Assembly (NCBI RefSeq): GCF_037176765.1
Contig: NC_090023.1
Span: 141,685,366 to 141,749,365, forward strand
Length of the DNA stretch: 64,000 nucleotides
From: Anolis sagrei
Taxonomy: Eukaryota > Chordata > Lepidosauria > Squamata > Anolidae
Direction: 5' to 3'
The translations under genes and the position numbers were made by a program. The first letter of the stretch is position 1. Each line of letters opens with the position of its first letter. This document shows positions 54,573-64,000 of the stretch, piece by piece. The notes below the pieces were generated by a model. The model was not told where the DNA came from. It saw only the letters and a program-made list of their open reading frames with translations, and ran no database searches.

Positions 54573-55957
54573 GAGATTTCTCTGAAAAATCATTTCTGAG
54601 GTAATGAACAAATAACTCCCCATTAATTTATGTTAACTAGGAACCTTGTTGTGAAGCTTATAATATAAGGAGACCAATTCAAAATACACAGACAATATTT
54701 TACATATTTAGAGTAGCAATGACTGAAAAGTCGATGAATATTTTATGAGGCATCCTACTAGAAAGATTTGAACGGTTAATAAAGTCTAATGAACAGTGAT
54801 GTCTCCAAAAAAATGTGAAGAAGCTGCTATTGTTTTTGAAAGCCAGGATGACTAAATATATCTTTTTCTGATAAAGTATTGAATATATTGATACATCTAT
54901 ACACACATACATGCATACATGTGTGTGTATGTATAAACTGGAGTTAAGGCTAGCATTTTTGGCAGGACATGAAAGGAGAAATGGACGAGTAACAAACCGA
55001 ATGGGGCAAAGAGGTCGAGGCAGCAGCTGCTGCAAACTCAGGAACAATCAAGTTCACATAAGAGAAACCTGAAAATGTGTGTGTGTGTGGTGGTGGGGGG
55101 GGGGGGCATTTTGTGCTTTCACGATCCCTTGAATCCTAATTGTTAATAAAAGATTCATATCCAGTTCACTTCAGAGCTGCCATACTTAGATTTGCACACT
55201 TCTGAATCTGTCCGATTTGGTTCATGTGAAATGTCATCATCATAAACTATGCAGCCAAAGGCCTCTACAATGTACATAGGATATTTCCGACTGTGTTTAT
55301 TTTTATTTCTTCACAGCAGACATTATTGTGGTTTCCCCCAAACTAAGTTCTCGGAGGTCTGGCAGGGAACTCTAGCGTCAGAAAGCTTTTTATCTAGTGG
55401 AGTTTCACTAAGGCAGCTTTGAGCGGAGTACAACAACCAGGTTTCCCTGCAAGTTTGCAAACTTTTAAAATCCCACACACTTTTGGATTTTTTTCTGACC
55501 AGGGAAGAGTGGTGAGCAATTAGATGCAAATAGTTCCCACAATTACACACATACATGGGCAATTTGTAATATGAACTCTAATCCTGTAGAAACCTGGCTG
55601 TTTTCCACATTCATTCACCTAGAAATGTTTGCTTTACAATTTTATCCTTGTGTTTTTAGCGAAAATAGAAACTTCAGCCCTATGTAAACTTGACTCTAAA
55701 CCCCTTTGCTAGTGCATCTGGATTGACAGTCAGAAATCCAAATAACAGAGTTCAGCAAACTTCTGCTCAGTGTCACTGTGAACCAGATGTTTCCCATATA
55801 CCAGAGTCCTTTCCTTCTTGCCCTTTCACCCATATTGCCCAGTTCAAGAATGACAAAGATGCAATTGCACTGCAGCTACTTGCCATTGCCATGAATCTTG
55901 GTTTGACTCATTCTTTGTCTGTCGTGAGAGTTTCTTTGGGTTCTACATGCTTTAAAA
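54573..55957. other. Intergenic, mostly unrecognised
   Basis: (GT)n plus G-run at 55,077-55,107. No gene recognised. Confidence 0.4.
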
Positions 55958-57257
55958 CAGTGTTTCCCACCTTCCTAATGCTGTGATCCCTTAATAAAGT
56001 TCCTCATGTTGTGGTGACTTCCAACCAAAAAAGTATTTTTCTTGCTACCCCATAACTGTTATGAATTGTAATGTCAGTATCTGATATGCAGGATGTATTT
56101 TCATTCATTGGACCAAATTTGGCACAAATACCTGATATGCCCAAACTTGAATACTGGTGATGTTGATTTTGTCAACTGGGAGTTGTAGTTGCTGGGATTT
56201 ATAGTTCACCTACAATAATAGAGCATTTTGAACTCCAGACTTGGCACACACAATTTCCATGACCAATAGAAAATACTGGAAGGGTTGGGTGGGCATTGAC
56301 CTTGAGTTTTGGAGTTGTAGTTTACCTACACCCAGAGGCAGCCCTAGGTAATTTTCAACGATAAACAAATAGTATTTTGCCCCCCCCCCCCCACCAATCA
56401 CTGATACATATTTTCTGTTCATCATGTGAGTTCTGTGTGCCATATTTGGTTCAATTCCATCATTGGTGGAGTTCAGAATGCTCTTTGATTTTACGTGAAC
56501 TATACATCCCAGTAACTACAACTAGCATATGTCAAGGTCTATTTTCCCCCAAGAGCGCCTCAAGTGCCCCTGGGCAAAATCAACTATACTGCAAATGCTT
56601 ACTTTGCGTAATGGGTTGAGCCGCCCCTGGATCTGGACCAAACTTGGTATGAAAACTCAATATTCCCAGATGTGAATACTGGTGTCGTTTGGGGAAAGTA
56701 GACCGTGACATTTGGGAGTTGTAGTTGCTGGGATTTATTATTTATTTATTTATTTAGCAGTTTTGTATACCGGTCTTCTCGCCTCCATTCGAGGGACTCA
56801 GGCTGTTTCCAACATCCATATTACAGACAGTTATTAAAACATCATATTCTAAATCACACTAAAACATTAAAATAGCAAAATACAGTCATTTATAGTTCAC
56901 TTACAATCAAAGAACATTCTGAACTCCACCAATGATGGAATTGAACCTATCTTGATTCACATAACTCCCATGGCCAACAGAAAATACTGGAAGGGTTTGG
57001 TGGGCATTGAACTTGAATTTTGGAGTGTTAGTTCATCTACATCCAGAGAGCAGGAGGAGAGCTTTTGGTGGGACAATTCGCTGTCTTTTTTCCAAAAGGA
57101 AGAGAAAACAGGCGGAAAGATCTTTAGCCTTCTCTGCCAAAAGGGTTCCGAAGATCATCAGAAAAATGTGTTTTCTGATAGTCTTTGGGACCCCTGTGAA
57201 GCCTCCCTCACGACCCCCCCCCCCCAGGGGTCCTGACCTTCAGGTTGAGAAACACTG
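55958..57257 (+). mobile_element. SPIN-like hAT element, copy 2
   Basis: Left CAGTGTTTCCCACCTTCCTAATGC, then 'gttcctcatgttgtggtgac', 'ataactgttatgaattgtaatgtcagtatctgatatgcaggatgtattttcattcattggaccaaatttggcacaaatacc', the SPIN text; right 'gaccttcaggttgagaaacactg'. Flanks CTTTAAAA and TTTTAAAA differ by one base, an 8-bp duplication. An L2-like or SINE tail (56,738-56,890, minus) is inserted. No transposase. Confidence 0.85.
56738..56890 (-). mobile_element. L2-like tail inserted in the SPIN-like element
   Basis: (TTTA)n, 'gcagttttgtataccggtcttctcgcctccattcgagggactcaggctg'. It splits the SPIN phrase 'gggatttatagttcac' and repeats 'atttat' at both edges. Confidence 0.75.
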
Positions 57258-57612
57258 TTTTAAAATGTAAAGATATTTCAGCTCCTTACAATATTGGCTT
57301 CCACAAATATGCAGTACCAACAATACCAGCTTGAATATTTTCTTTGTTATGATGCAGTGCATTGTGATAATGTATAGCATTACACCTGGCGCAACAATTC
57401 TTTTGTGATCTAGTTTTCAAAGGTAGTTCTATGTAGAGTGCCTGATACTAATCTGAAGGAGTTGTGACTATGGCATGTTACCATAGCTATATCTGACTTC
57501 ATGAAGAATAGGCATCACTGGAACACCAGTTTCAACAATGCAAAGCACTCAAGGCCATCTCTGCAATGTGGATATCTAAGCTAAGGACATGATCCCAGAG
57601 GACCCACATATT

Positions 57613-57901
57613 ACATTATGTAACACGATTTTTGCTCTTGGGTTATAAATATCATTTTCTAATTGGTTCTATTATAAAAATATGGAAAAGGTGTATTAAC
57701 CTGCAAAAACTTTGTTTTTTGGGGACATCTTGCAGCACATTTTGCTATAGTTTTTCAGTGAATATCTTAAGGGTCTCAGTCAATTCAACATTATTTTTGG
57801 CAGCCACAAAAATGAAGTTTCAAAGTAAGTACCACACAATTAAACAGGAAATAAAACTTTCAAACCAATAACATATTTTTTAAAATGTTGTTACATAGTG
57901 T
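57613..57901 (+). mobile_element. Inverted-repeat MITE with CACTATGTAACA ends, copy 2
   Basis: Left CATTATGTAACAC, right GTTACATAGTG, flanked by TTA on both sides. Body matches the reverse complement of 6,849-7,163. Confidence 0.65.
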
Positions 57902-58204
57902 TATGAGCATACTCCTACTTTACAAGGAGATTGAAAGACTTTTTTACAATTCTAACAACTAGCAACAGTTTCCGCTTGCCTTTACGGCTAAGTTTCATTC
58001 TTTTTCACTCTCATCCTGTCTAGTACTGATATCAGCCATGAATTTAAGGTTTCAACAATTTTATTTGACTGAAATGAATATCATTCACATTCTGATTACA
58101 ATGAAGCTAAATTTTGTTAGCCATTTCTTTTAGATGCTGAGTAGCATGAATTCTATGTACTTACTAGAAGAGGTCCCTCACCCTCCTTGCCCCAGCCCTG
58201 ATCT
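57902..58204. other. Unrecognised spacer
   Basis: No feature recognised. Confidence 0.4.
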
Positions 58205-58345
58205 CACAGAGGCTGGATCTACTCTGCCATATAATCCAATTCTGAATGCAAATTAACTGTGTTGAACTGGATTATATGGGTCTACACTGCCATATAATCC
58301 AATGCAGTCAATCTGCATTCAGAAACTGGATTATATGGCAGTACT
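58205..58345. mobile_element. Palindromic MITE pair
   Basis: 'ctggatctactctgccatataatccaattctgaatgcaaatt', 'gaactggattatatgggtctacactgccatataatccaatgcag', 'ctgcattcagaaactggattatatggcagt': one and a half copies of the same palindrome. Confidence 0.7.
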
Positions 58346-58359
58346 GAAGCTGGAAAATT

Positions 58360-59100
58360 TGAAATATTAGCTATCCCACGGATACCGAGGGAAATAACCT
58401 GGCAAGTTCCACTAACTGTGAATATTCTGAGACGACAAATCAGGATCTCACCAGCGTGAAGACAAACAACAGAATCTGTATTCAATCTGCAGAAGGGACG
58501 CTCACACACAACAAGGGTTAAAAGTGTGTAATCATACTGAATATGGATAAGGCAGACATCTTTATACACATAGAATTCTATGCATTAACATTGCTACCCA
58601 CTTGAAATTCCCTCCCAACCCTCTGATTGGTTCATGCAAAAAGCCAGCCAGCATTTTCCTGGCGGCTGATTGGTCCAGGGGTGGGACCTTGCCAGCTTGC
58701 TCTCTGATTGGTCAGGGAGGAAACATCAAATCCAAATCTTGCTGTCTCACTGCTCATGGAATTCTTAAAATGCTTTTGATTTTGTATCTAACCTTGGCTT
58801 TCCAATGGAAGGCTTTATTAAGTTTCCTGCCATACTGTACACTAATCACAAGTTGTAAACATGACAATAATGAATGCACTTTGAAACAATGAAACCATCG
58901 ATCATAATTTGTACCAATCAAAGCAATGTCTGTTATTTACCAATGTCTATAAAATGCCCATGATGGTGAACATGAGGCTTGTCAGATCTAGGAGAGTTCC
59001 CATGGCAATCTTGGGCTCTGCCCTGCAGCCTTTGTGTCTTCATTGGAATCAATCAGAGCTTGGCACACCAGGCAAACCCTGACATTGTGGACAACAAATG
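58360..59100 (+). mobile_element. Possible solo-LTR fossil
   Basis: Three ATTGG (reverse CCAAT) boxes at 58,626, 58,669 and 58,707, a TATAAAA at 58,948, and 'aataatgaatgcactttgaaac' text look like an LTR promoter. No second LTR or coding part. Could equally be unrelated intergenic DNA. Confidence 0.25.
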
Positions 59101-59134
59101 GCCCAACAGCATGGCAGGTCTATAGGATCTAAAG

Positions 59135-59268
59135 TAGTGTTTCTTAACCTGTAGGTCCTCAGATGTTTTGGCCTTAAACTCCCATAAATACTAACAGCTG
59201 GTAAACTTCCTGGGATTTCTGGGGGTTGTAGACCAAAACACCTGGAAACCACATGGTGAGAACCACCA
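59135..59268. mobile_element. Short hAT MITE
   Basis: 'tagtgtttcttaacctgtaggtcctcagatgttttggcc' and 'gaccaaaacacctggaaaccacatggtgagaaccacca' are inverted ends, flanked by ATCTAAAG (59,127-59,134) and GTCTAAAG (59,269-59,276). Confidence 0.85.
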
Positions 59269-59285
59269 GTCTAAAGGGTCTAAAG

Positions 59286-59992
59286 CAGCATTTCTCAACC
59301 TTGGGTTAGGACCCCTGAGGGGGTCGCAAGAGGGGTATGAGAGGGATCGGCAAAGACCATCAGAAAACGCAATATTTTCTGTTGGTCATGGTGGTTCTAT
59401 GTGGAAATTTTGGCCCAGTTCTATCATTGGCGGGGTTCAGAATGCTCTTTGATTGTAGGTGAACTATAAATCCCAGCAACTACAACTTCCTCTTCCGCTC
59501 CCTCACCCAAATTGTGCTTCAGTAGTTATATTTATATTTTTAATGTACCAAGCATACCAAGTTTGTATGAAAATGTGACTCTATTTCCTGTGCTGGTCAA
59601 TGACTGAAATAAATGATTTTGACTTTTTGAACTCCCAAATGTCAAGGTTTAGTTTCCCCAAACTCCACCAGTGTTCGCATTTGGGCATATTGAGCCTTTG
59701 TGCCAAGTTTGGTCCAGATCTATCATTCTTTGAGTCCATAGTGCTCTTTGGATGTAGGTGAACTACAACTCCAAAGCTCAAGGTTAATGCTCACCAAACC
59801 CTTTTATATTGCTCATGGGAGTTCTGTGTGCCGAGTTTAGTTCAATTCCATCATTGGTGGAGTTCAGAATGCTCTTTGATTGTAGGTGAACTATAAATCC
59901 AAGCAACTACAACTTCCAAATGACAAAATCAAAACCCATCCCCAACCCCACCATTATTCAAATTTGGGCATATTGGGTATTTGTGCCAAAAG
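59286..59992 (-). mobile_element. SPIN-like hAT element, copy 3, truncated
   Basis: Starts CAGCATTTCTCAACCTTGGG then 'aggacccctgagggggtcgc', with repeated 'gtaggtgaactataaatcc' blocks, ending abruptly at 'atttgtgccaaa'. The outermost part of the SPIN family (with 'ggatgtattttcattc') is missing. Confidence 0.78.
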
Positions 59993-60169
59993 CAGGCTAG
60001 CTCCTGTGCAAATAAAGAATGTCCCACCCCAGACCCCATTTAATATCAAGTAAACAGTGTGGTGGGGATTTACTTAGGGGTGAACAGATCTAACCAAGTT
60101 CTATAGGGAAAAAGAAATAGATGAGTGAATAAAATTATTAACAGACATAAAGAAATGCTCCTATAAAAT

Positions 60170-60500
60170 CATAGAATCATAGAATCGAAGAGTTGGAAGA
60201 GACCTCATGGGCCATGCAGTCCAACCCCCTGCCAAGAAGCAGGAATATTGTATTTAAATCACCCCTGACAGAAGGCCATCCAGCCCCTGTTTAAAAGCTT
60301 CCAAAGAAGGAGCCTCCACCACATTCTGGGGCAGAGAGTTCCACTGCTGAACGGCTCTCACAGTCAGGAAGTTCTTCCTCGTGTTCAGATGGAATCTCCT
60401 CTCTTGTTTGAAGCCATTGTTCCTCGTCCTAGTCTCCAAGGAAGCAGAAAACAAGCTTGTTCGCTCCTCCCTGTGGCTTCCTCTCACCTATCTCTCACCT
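60170..60500 (-). mobile_element. CR1 3' end, well preserved
   Basis: 'catagaatcatagaatcgaagagttggaagagacctcatgggcca.gcagtccaaccccctgcca' and minus-frame 60,254-60,487 reading FLTVRAVQQWNSLPQNVVEAP, LEAFKQGLDGLLSG. Intact for about 75 codons, so one of the younger CR1 copies here. Confidence 0.93.
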
Positions 60501-60547
60501 TCCTCTTCCTATCTCCTTTCCAATAATTAAATTTGCTTCTCTTTCTG

Positions 60548-60668
60548 GCTGGATCTACACTATAGCCCTATATCCCAGGATCTGATTCCAGATTATCTGG
60601 CAGTGTAGATTTATATAATCCAATTCAAACCAGATAATCTGGGATACAGTGCAGTGTAGATGCAGCCT
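60548..60668. mobile_element. Palindromic MITE
   Basis: 'ctggatctacactatagccctatatcccaggatctgattccagattatctggcagtgtaga' against 'agataatctgggatacagtgcagtgtagatgcag'. Confidence 0.75.
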
Positions 60669-61819
60669 CTGTCGAAGAATTACAAGAGAAAAGGCTGCCT
60701 TTTCAATAGCCCCCCTCCCCACCCCACCCCTTTTCTCACCTCATTATGGCTTGTGATGCCTGGACAGATTTTGCAACTAGTCACCTTCCACAGAAAGCCA
60801 GCCAAACACTATCCCACACTTCCATGGTGTGGGAAACTGAAGGTCGAGTTCAAAGAAAGATGGCTTTGCAATGCCAGGACCTAAGGTCCTAAAGGTACTA
60901 GCCGGAGGCTTTGAGGGATGTACATATGCTGTTTCTTTTAAGCTGCAGGAATGGAAAACTGCAAGATGTAAAGAAGAGAATAACAATCCTCTCCCTTTTC
61001 CTCCCTCTTTCCAGTGTCATGTATATTTTTCAAAGACGAAACGGAGACAGCCTTATGCCCCTTCTTTTGTTTCGGCTCCCTCAACCTCTTTGCATGTAAA
61101 TCTCCCAGGTCGTTCTGTCACAGTGTAGGAAATCCTAAACTTTCCCCTTTCACCTTTGGAGATGGAGGCTGACAGTGCTGTAAGGGCTGTTTTTAATTTC
61201 TTCTCCTGCGCCTTGTTTCCAGCTTCCAGTAACCTTATCATGGGGTTTTCTGGGCAAGGAAATCTATTTCATTTTCCTTCATCTTATTTAACCCAGCTTT
61301 GACAGCAGCTTCTCCTCCCTCCTTCCCTTTTTTGTGATTTCCCCTCCAGTCCTCTTTGCCCTACGTGGCTTCAGTTGCCCCTTAGGCAAGAATTCAAGAA
61401 CTCTTTGGAAAGGTGAGGGGGTCCACAAGGGTAAACAGGTCATTATTAATTTTGCCTACTGCAGATGTATTTTTACAAAACAAAGCCAAACAAAATACAT
61501 TAATAGCATCACCACCATGTCAAATGAAGCATAACAATTAGGCTATCATGAAAGCAGTGACAAAATAAACAACTATTATAAAACTTAAAACTAACTAGAT
61601 AAAAACAAGGTATAGAAAAAATCTGTATTTCAAGACCTGCTTGAAATTATTTCAAAGGAACTCATGGGTTCCCTCACCACATAATATACCATTGTAAGAG
61701 TTAATGTGGAGATGTGTTAGAAAAGATAGAGGACTACAGACAGAAATAAAAGAAAATGCATTAGCCAAGTTTCAGATATAGATAAACACATTTTGAAACG
61801 TGGAATGTGTACAGACGTC
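60669..61819. other. Intergenic, unrecognised
   Basis: 'accttatcatggggttttctgggcaagg' at about 61,230-61,258 is a worn SINE tail. No gene. Confidence 0.4.
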
Positions 61820-62430
61820 ACACGCAACTCCTGGAATTATTCCATTAGTGTAGCCGCCAAAAAATCCTGCAAATCTCTTGGGAAGACAAGCGGACAAATG
61901 TCAGCGTTCTGGAAGAAGCAAAGACCACCATTACTGAAGCAATGATCCCCTGCCATCAACTCCAATGGACTGACCATGTTGTCTGAATGCCTGATCACCG
62001 TCTCCCAAAGCAGTTCCTATACTCCCAACTCAAGAACGGAAAACATAATGTTGGTGGATAGGAAAAGAGATTTTAAAATGGGATTAAAACCAACCTTAAA
62101 AACTGTGGCATAGACACCGAGAACTGGGAAGCCCTGACTCTTGAGTACTCTAACTGGAGATCAGCTGTGACCAGCAGTGCTGTGACCAGCATGCCTCTTA
62201 CATCCAAAGAGGCATGTAATTGTTGGCAAAAGGGAGAAATGTGCCAAGAGGATGGCACGTCAAGCCAACCCTGAGTGGGACCGCCTTCCACCTGGAAACC
62301 GATGTCCTCACTGCAAGATAACATGTGGATCAAGAATGGGGCTCCACAGCAACCTACGAACCCACCGCCAAGACACTGCACTTTGAGGACCATCATCCTC
62401 GAGCTACGAGGGATCGCCTAAGTAAGAAAG
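61820..62430 (+). mobile_element. LINE ORF2 C-terminus with zinc-finger-like tail
   Basis: Broken + frames read LQWTDHVV, then MPDHRLPKQFLYSQL and NGKHNVGG, then NLKNCGIDTENWEAL and SNWRSAVTS, and near 62,300 RCPHCKITCGSRMGLHSNLRTH-like text. I recall this arrangement at the C-terminus of vertebrate and invertebrate non-LTR elements, but I cannot fix the clade. Several stops and frameshifts; 5' truncated. Confidence 0.7.
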
Positions 62431-62524
62431 TATAGATAAACACTTGATGCAAAACCTAGATAGCACCATTTGTTCCATCAGGATGGTAGGAGCAAAAAAG
62501 TCTAAAGAATTCCTAAAGAATTCC

Positions 62525-62745
62525 AAAAGTGGTCAGTTGAAACATTCACACCTAGCTCCAGCAGACAAGAGTCCTTTGTCCCACCCTGGTCATTCCACAG
62601 ATATATAAACCCTTTTTCCTAGTTCCAACAGATCTCACTACCTCTGAGGATGCTTGCCATAGATGCAGGTGAAACGTCAGGAGAGAATGCCTCTAGAACA
62701 TGGCCATACAGCCCGAAAAAACCTACAACAACCCAATTCCAAAAG
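62525..62745 (+). mobile_element. Penelope-like element 3' end
   Basis: 'agtggtcagttgaaacattcacacctagctccagcagacaagagtcctttgtcccaccctggtcattcc' to 'gatgcaggtgaaacgtcaggagagaatgcctctagaacatggccatacagcccgaaaaaacctacaacaaccca'. It lies between two copies of 'aattccaaaag' (about 62,518 and 62,735), a likely target duplication. Confidence 0.88.
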
Positions 62746-63461
62746 GGTCTTGCCAAACTGATAGAAATTGTAAAGATAGCAAGTGAAAGTCAGTTCAGTG
62801 AAAACAATTGTATAGTACTGTATTTTTTTAAAAAAAACAGCAGCATCAGTCATATACTTATGAGATCTGATCTGACAAAGGGATCCATACATTTTGCACT
62901 TCTGTTATGTGTGTCTGCTACACAACATCCCTGTCTATGATTTGCACACATGCAAGTGGAAGTCTATCTTGGAATCCTTCCCAGGAGACAAAGTTGGCCA
63001 AATCATGCTGGTCAAAGACCCCACTTGAGAAATAAAGTTTTGCTGTCCTGACGTATTATTGTAGATGTGCATGAATTATTTTGTGTAACCACAGGCAATA
63101 TTGGAAAAGGCAGAAATTATTTGTCTGTGCCAATTAATGGATCCAAACTATATATCCCGCTCTCTGTGGCAATATCTACACAAGATCTTCTGGTGTCTGT
63201 ATATGAACCATTAGCTCAGAGTCCCTCAGCCGCCCCACTGTTAAAAACATTAATCACATCCTCAGAGAAATTGAAGCCAACATGTGCAGTTTATAAATGT
63301 TTGGCCGACCTCCTGTTTCAACAATGTATCATGATGGACTCCATTATTGCAATGATATCTGATAATGACATCCCTCAATTTTTTTCCTTTGCAACATAGC
63401 AGCACCTTAACTAAAGCATATCTGTACAGATGACATTTGCAGCACTGACGATGCAGCACTA
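62746..63461. other. Intergenic with an unexplained open frame
   Basis: A 110-codon frame at 63,067-63,399 has no recognised domain and no conserved neighbour. I treat it as chance. Confidence 0.4.
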
Positions 63462-63572
63462 AGAATTCACAACCTCTGAGGATGCCTGCCATAAATGCAG
63501 GCAAAATGTCAGGAGAGAATGCTTCTGGAACATGGCCATATAGCCCGGAAAATTTACAGCAACCCATCTGCA
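63462..63572 (+). mobile_element. Penelope-like element terminal fragment
   Basis: 'cacaacctctgaggatgcctgccataaatgcaggcaaaatgtcaggagagaatgcttctggaacatggccatatagcccggaaaatttacagcaaccc'. Confidence 0.85.
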
Positions 63573-64000
63573 GCACTCTCATGGATATGAGGCATCAAAG
63601 AAGGCAGCTGGCTCTTGTTGAGCCACAGCACCCCCTCCCACCCAAATTATATTTGTGGACATTAATGAGACTTCAAGTAAGAGAGATTATTTTTCCTTTA
63701 TTTTTTAAATCTTCCAAAGTTCCGCAATATTGAAGCCGCTGGAGGCTTCAGAAGGACCAGCACAACTGTGCCCCAAACTATATAATGTCCAAACCTTTTA
63801 ATAAATGTATACAATTCTTGTGTAACTTGCAGTGATTATGTACTGCATCAATTCTTAAATGTATAAAACTGTATCAAATGCATTCCCCCAGTGGCCTTTA
63901 TTTAGATGAGCTCCTGAGAACGGAGATTGCTAAACAATTAAGGAAGTCCCTCCAGCAATCTCCCAGATCAGATAATAGCAGTTCTGGCAGTTGTGTGGCT
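63573..64000. other. Unrecognised end of window
   Basis: No gene or repeat recognised. Confidence 0.4.

Noticed and set aside
63067-63399. 110-codon frame near the window end
   Set aside because: No recognised domain, no splice partners or conserved context; flanked by Penelope-like pieces. Likely chance.

Overview
This window looks like nuclear DNA of a squamate reptile, most likely an iguanian lizard related to Anolis or Sceloporus. The evidence is a vertebrate gene with canonical introns set in a dense mix of repeats typical of lizards: CR1, L2-like, L1-like and R4-like LINEs, tRNA-derived SINEs, Penelope-like elements with a GIY-YIG nuclease, SPIN-like and other hAT elements, Tigger-like elements and many short palindromic MITEs.

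The only host gene I can support is CXCL12 (stromal cell-derived factor 1) on the + strand, from about 9.33 to 30.4 kb. Exon 1 (signal peptide) lies in a CpG island. Exons 2 and 3 encode the CXC chemokine fold. Exon 3 ends in AAGTAAGC, which serves both as the alpha stop codon and as the donor for the beta form, and a beta exon 4 lies 3.9 kb downstream. Introns 1, 2 and 3 are about 6.4, 6.8 and 3.9 kb. An alpha poly(A) signal is at 23,793 and a likely distal beta signal at 30,360. The predicted precursors are 90 aa (alpha) and 94 aa (beta). A weak candidate for a gamma-type basic tail lies in intron 3.

Upstream (1 to 8.9 kb) is a stack of L1-like, SINE, CR1, Tigger-like, MITE and SPIN-like insertions. 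The introns hold SINEs, CR1 pieces, MITEs, two Tigger-like copies in opposite orientation on either side of exon 2, and an R4-like LINE fragment that stops just before the exon 3 acceptor.

Downstream (30.4 to 64 kb) I see no host gene. It holds a degraded Ty3/gypsy-like fossil, L2-like and CR1 fragments, a broken hAT transposase interrupted by a Penelope-like fragment, three copies of one short hAT family with clear 8-bp target duplications, a Penelope-like GIY-YIG fragment, possible solo-LTR fossils and more SPIN-like copies. This is consistent with intergenic DNA beside CXCL12. The notable material is the chemokine's isoform structure and N-terminus, inverted repeats that could pair in the pre-mRNA, and nested insertions that record relative ages. 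I found no clearly new multi-gene system.
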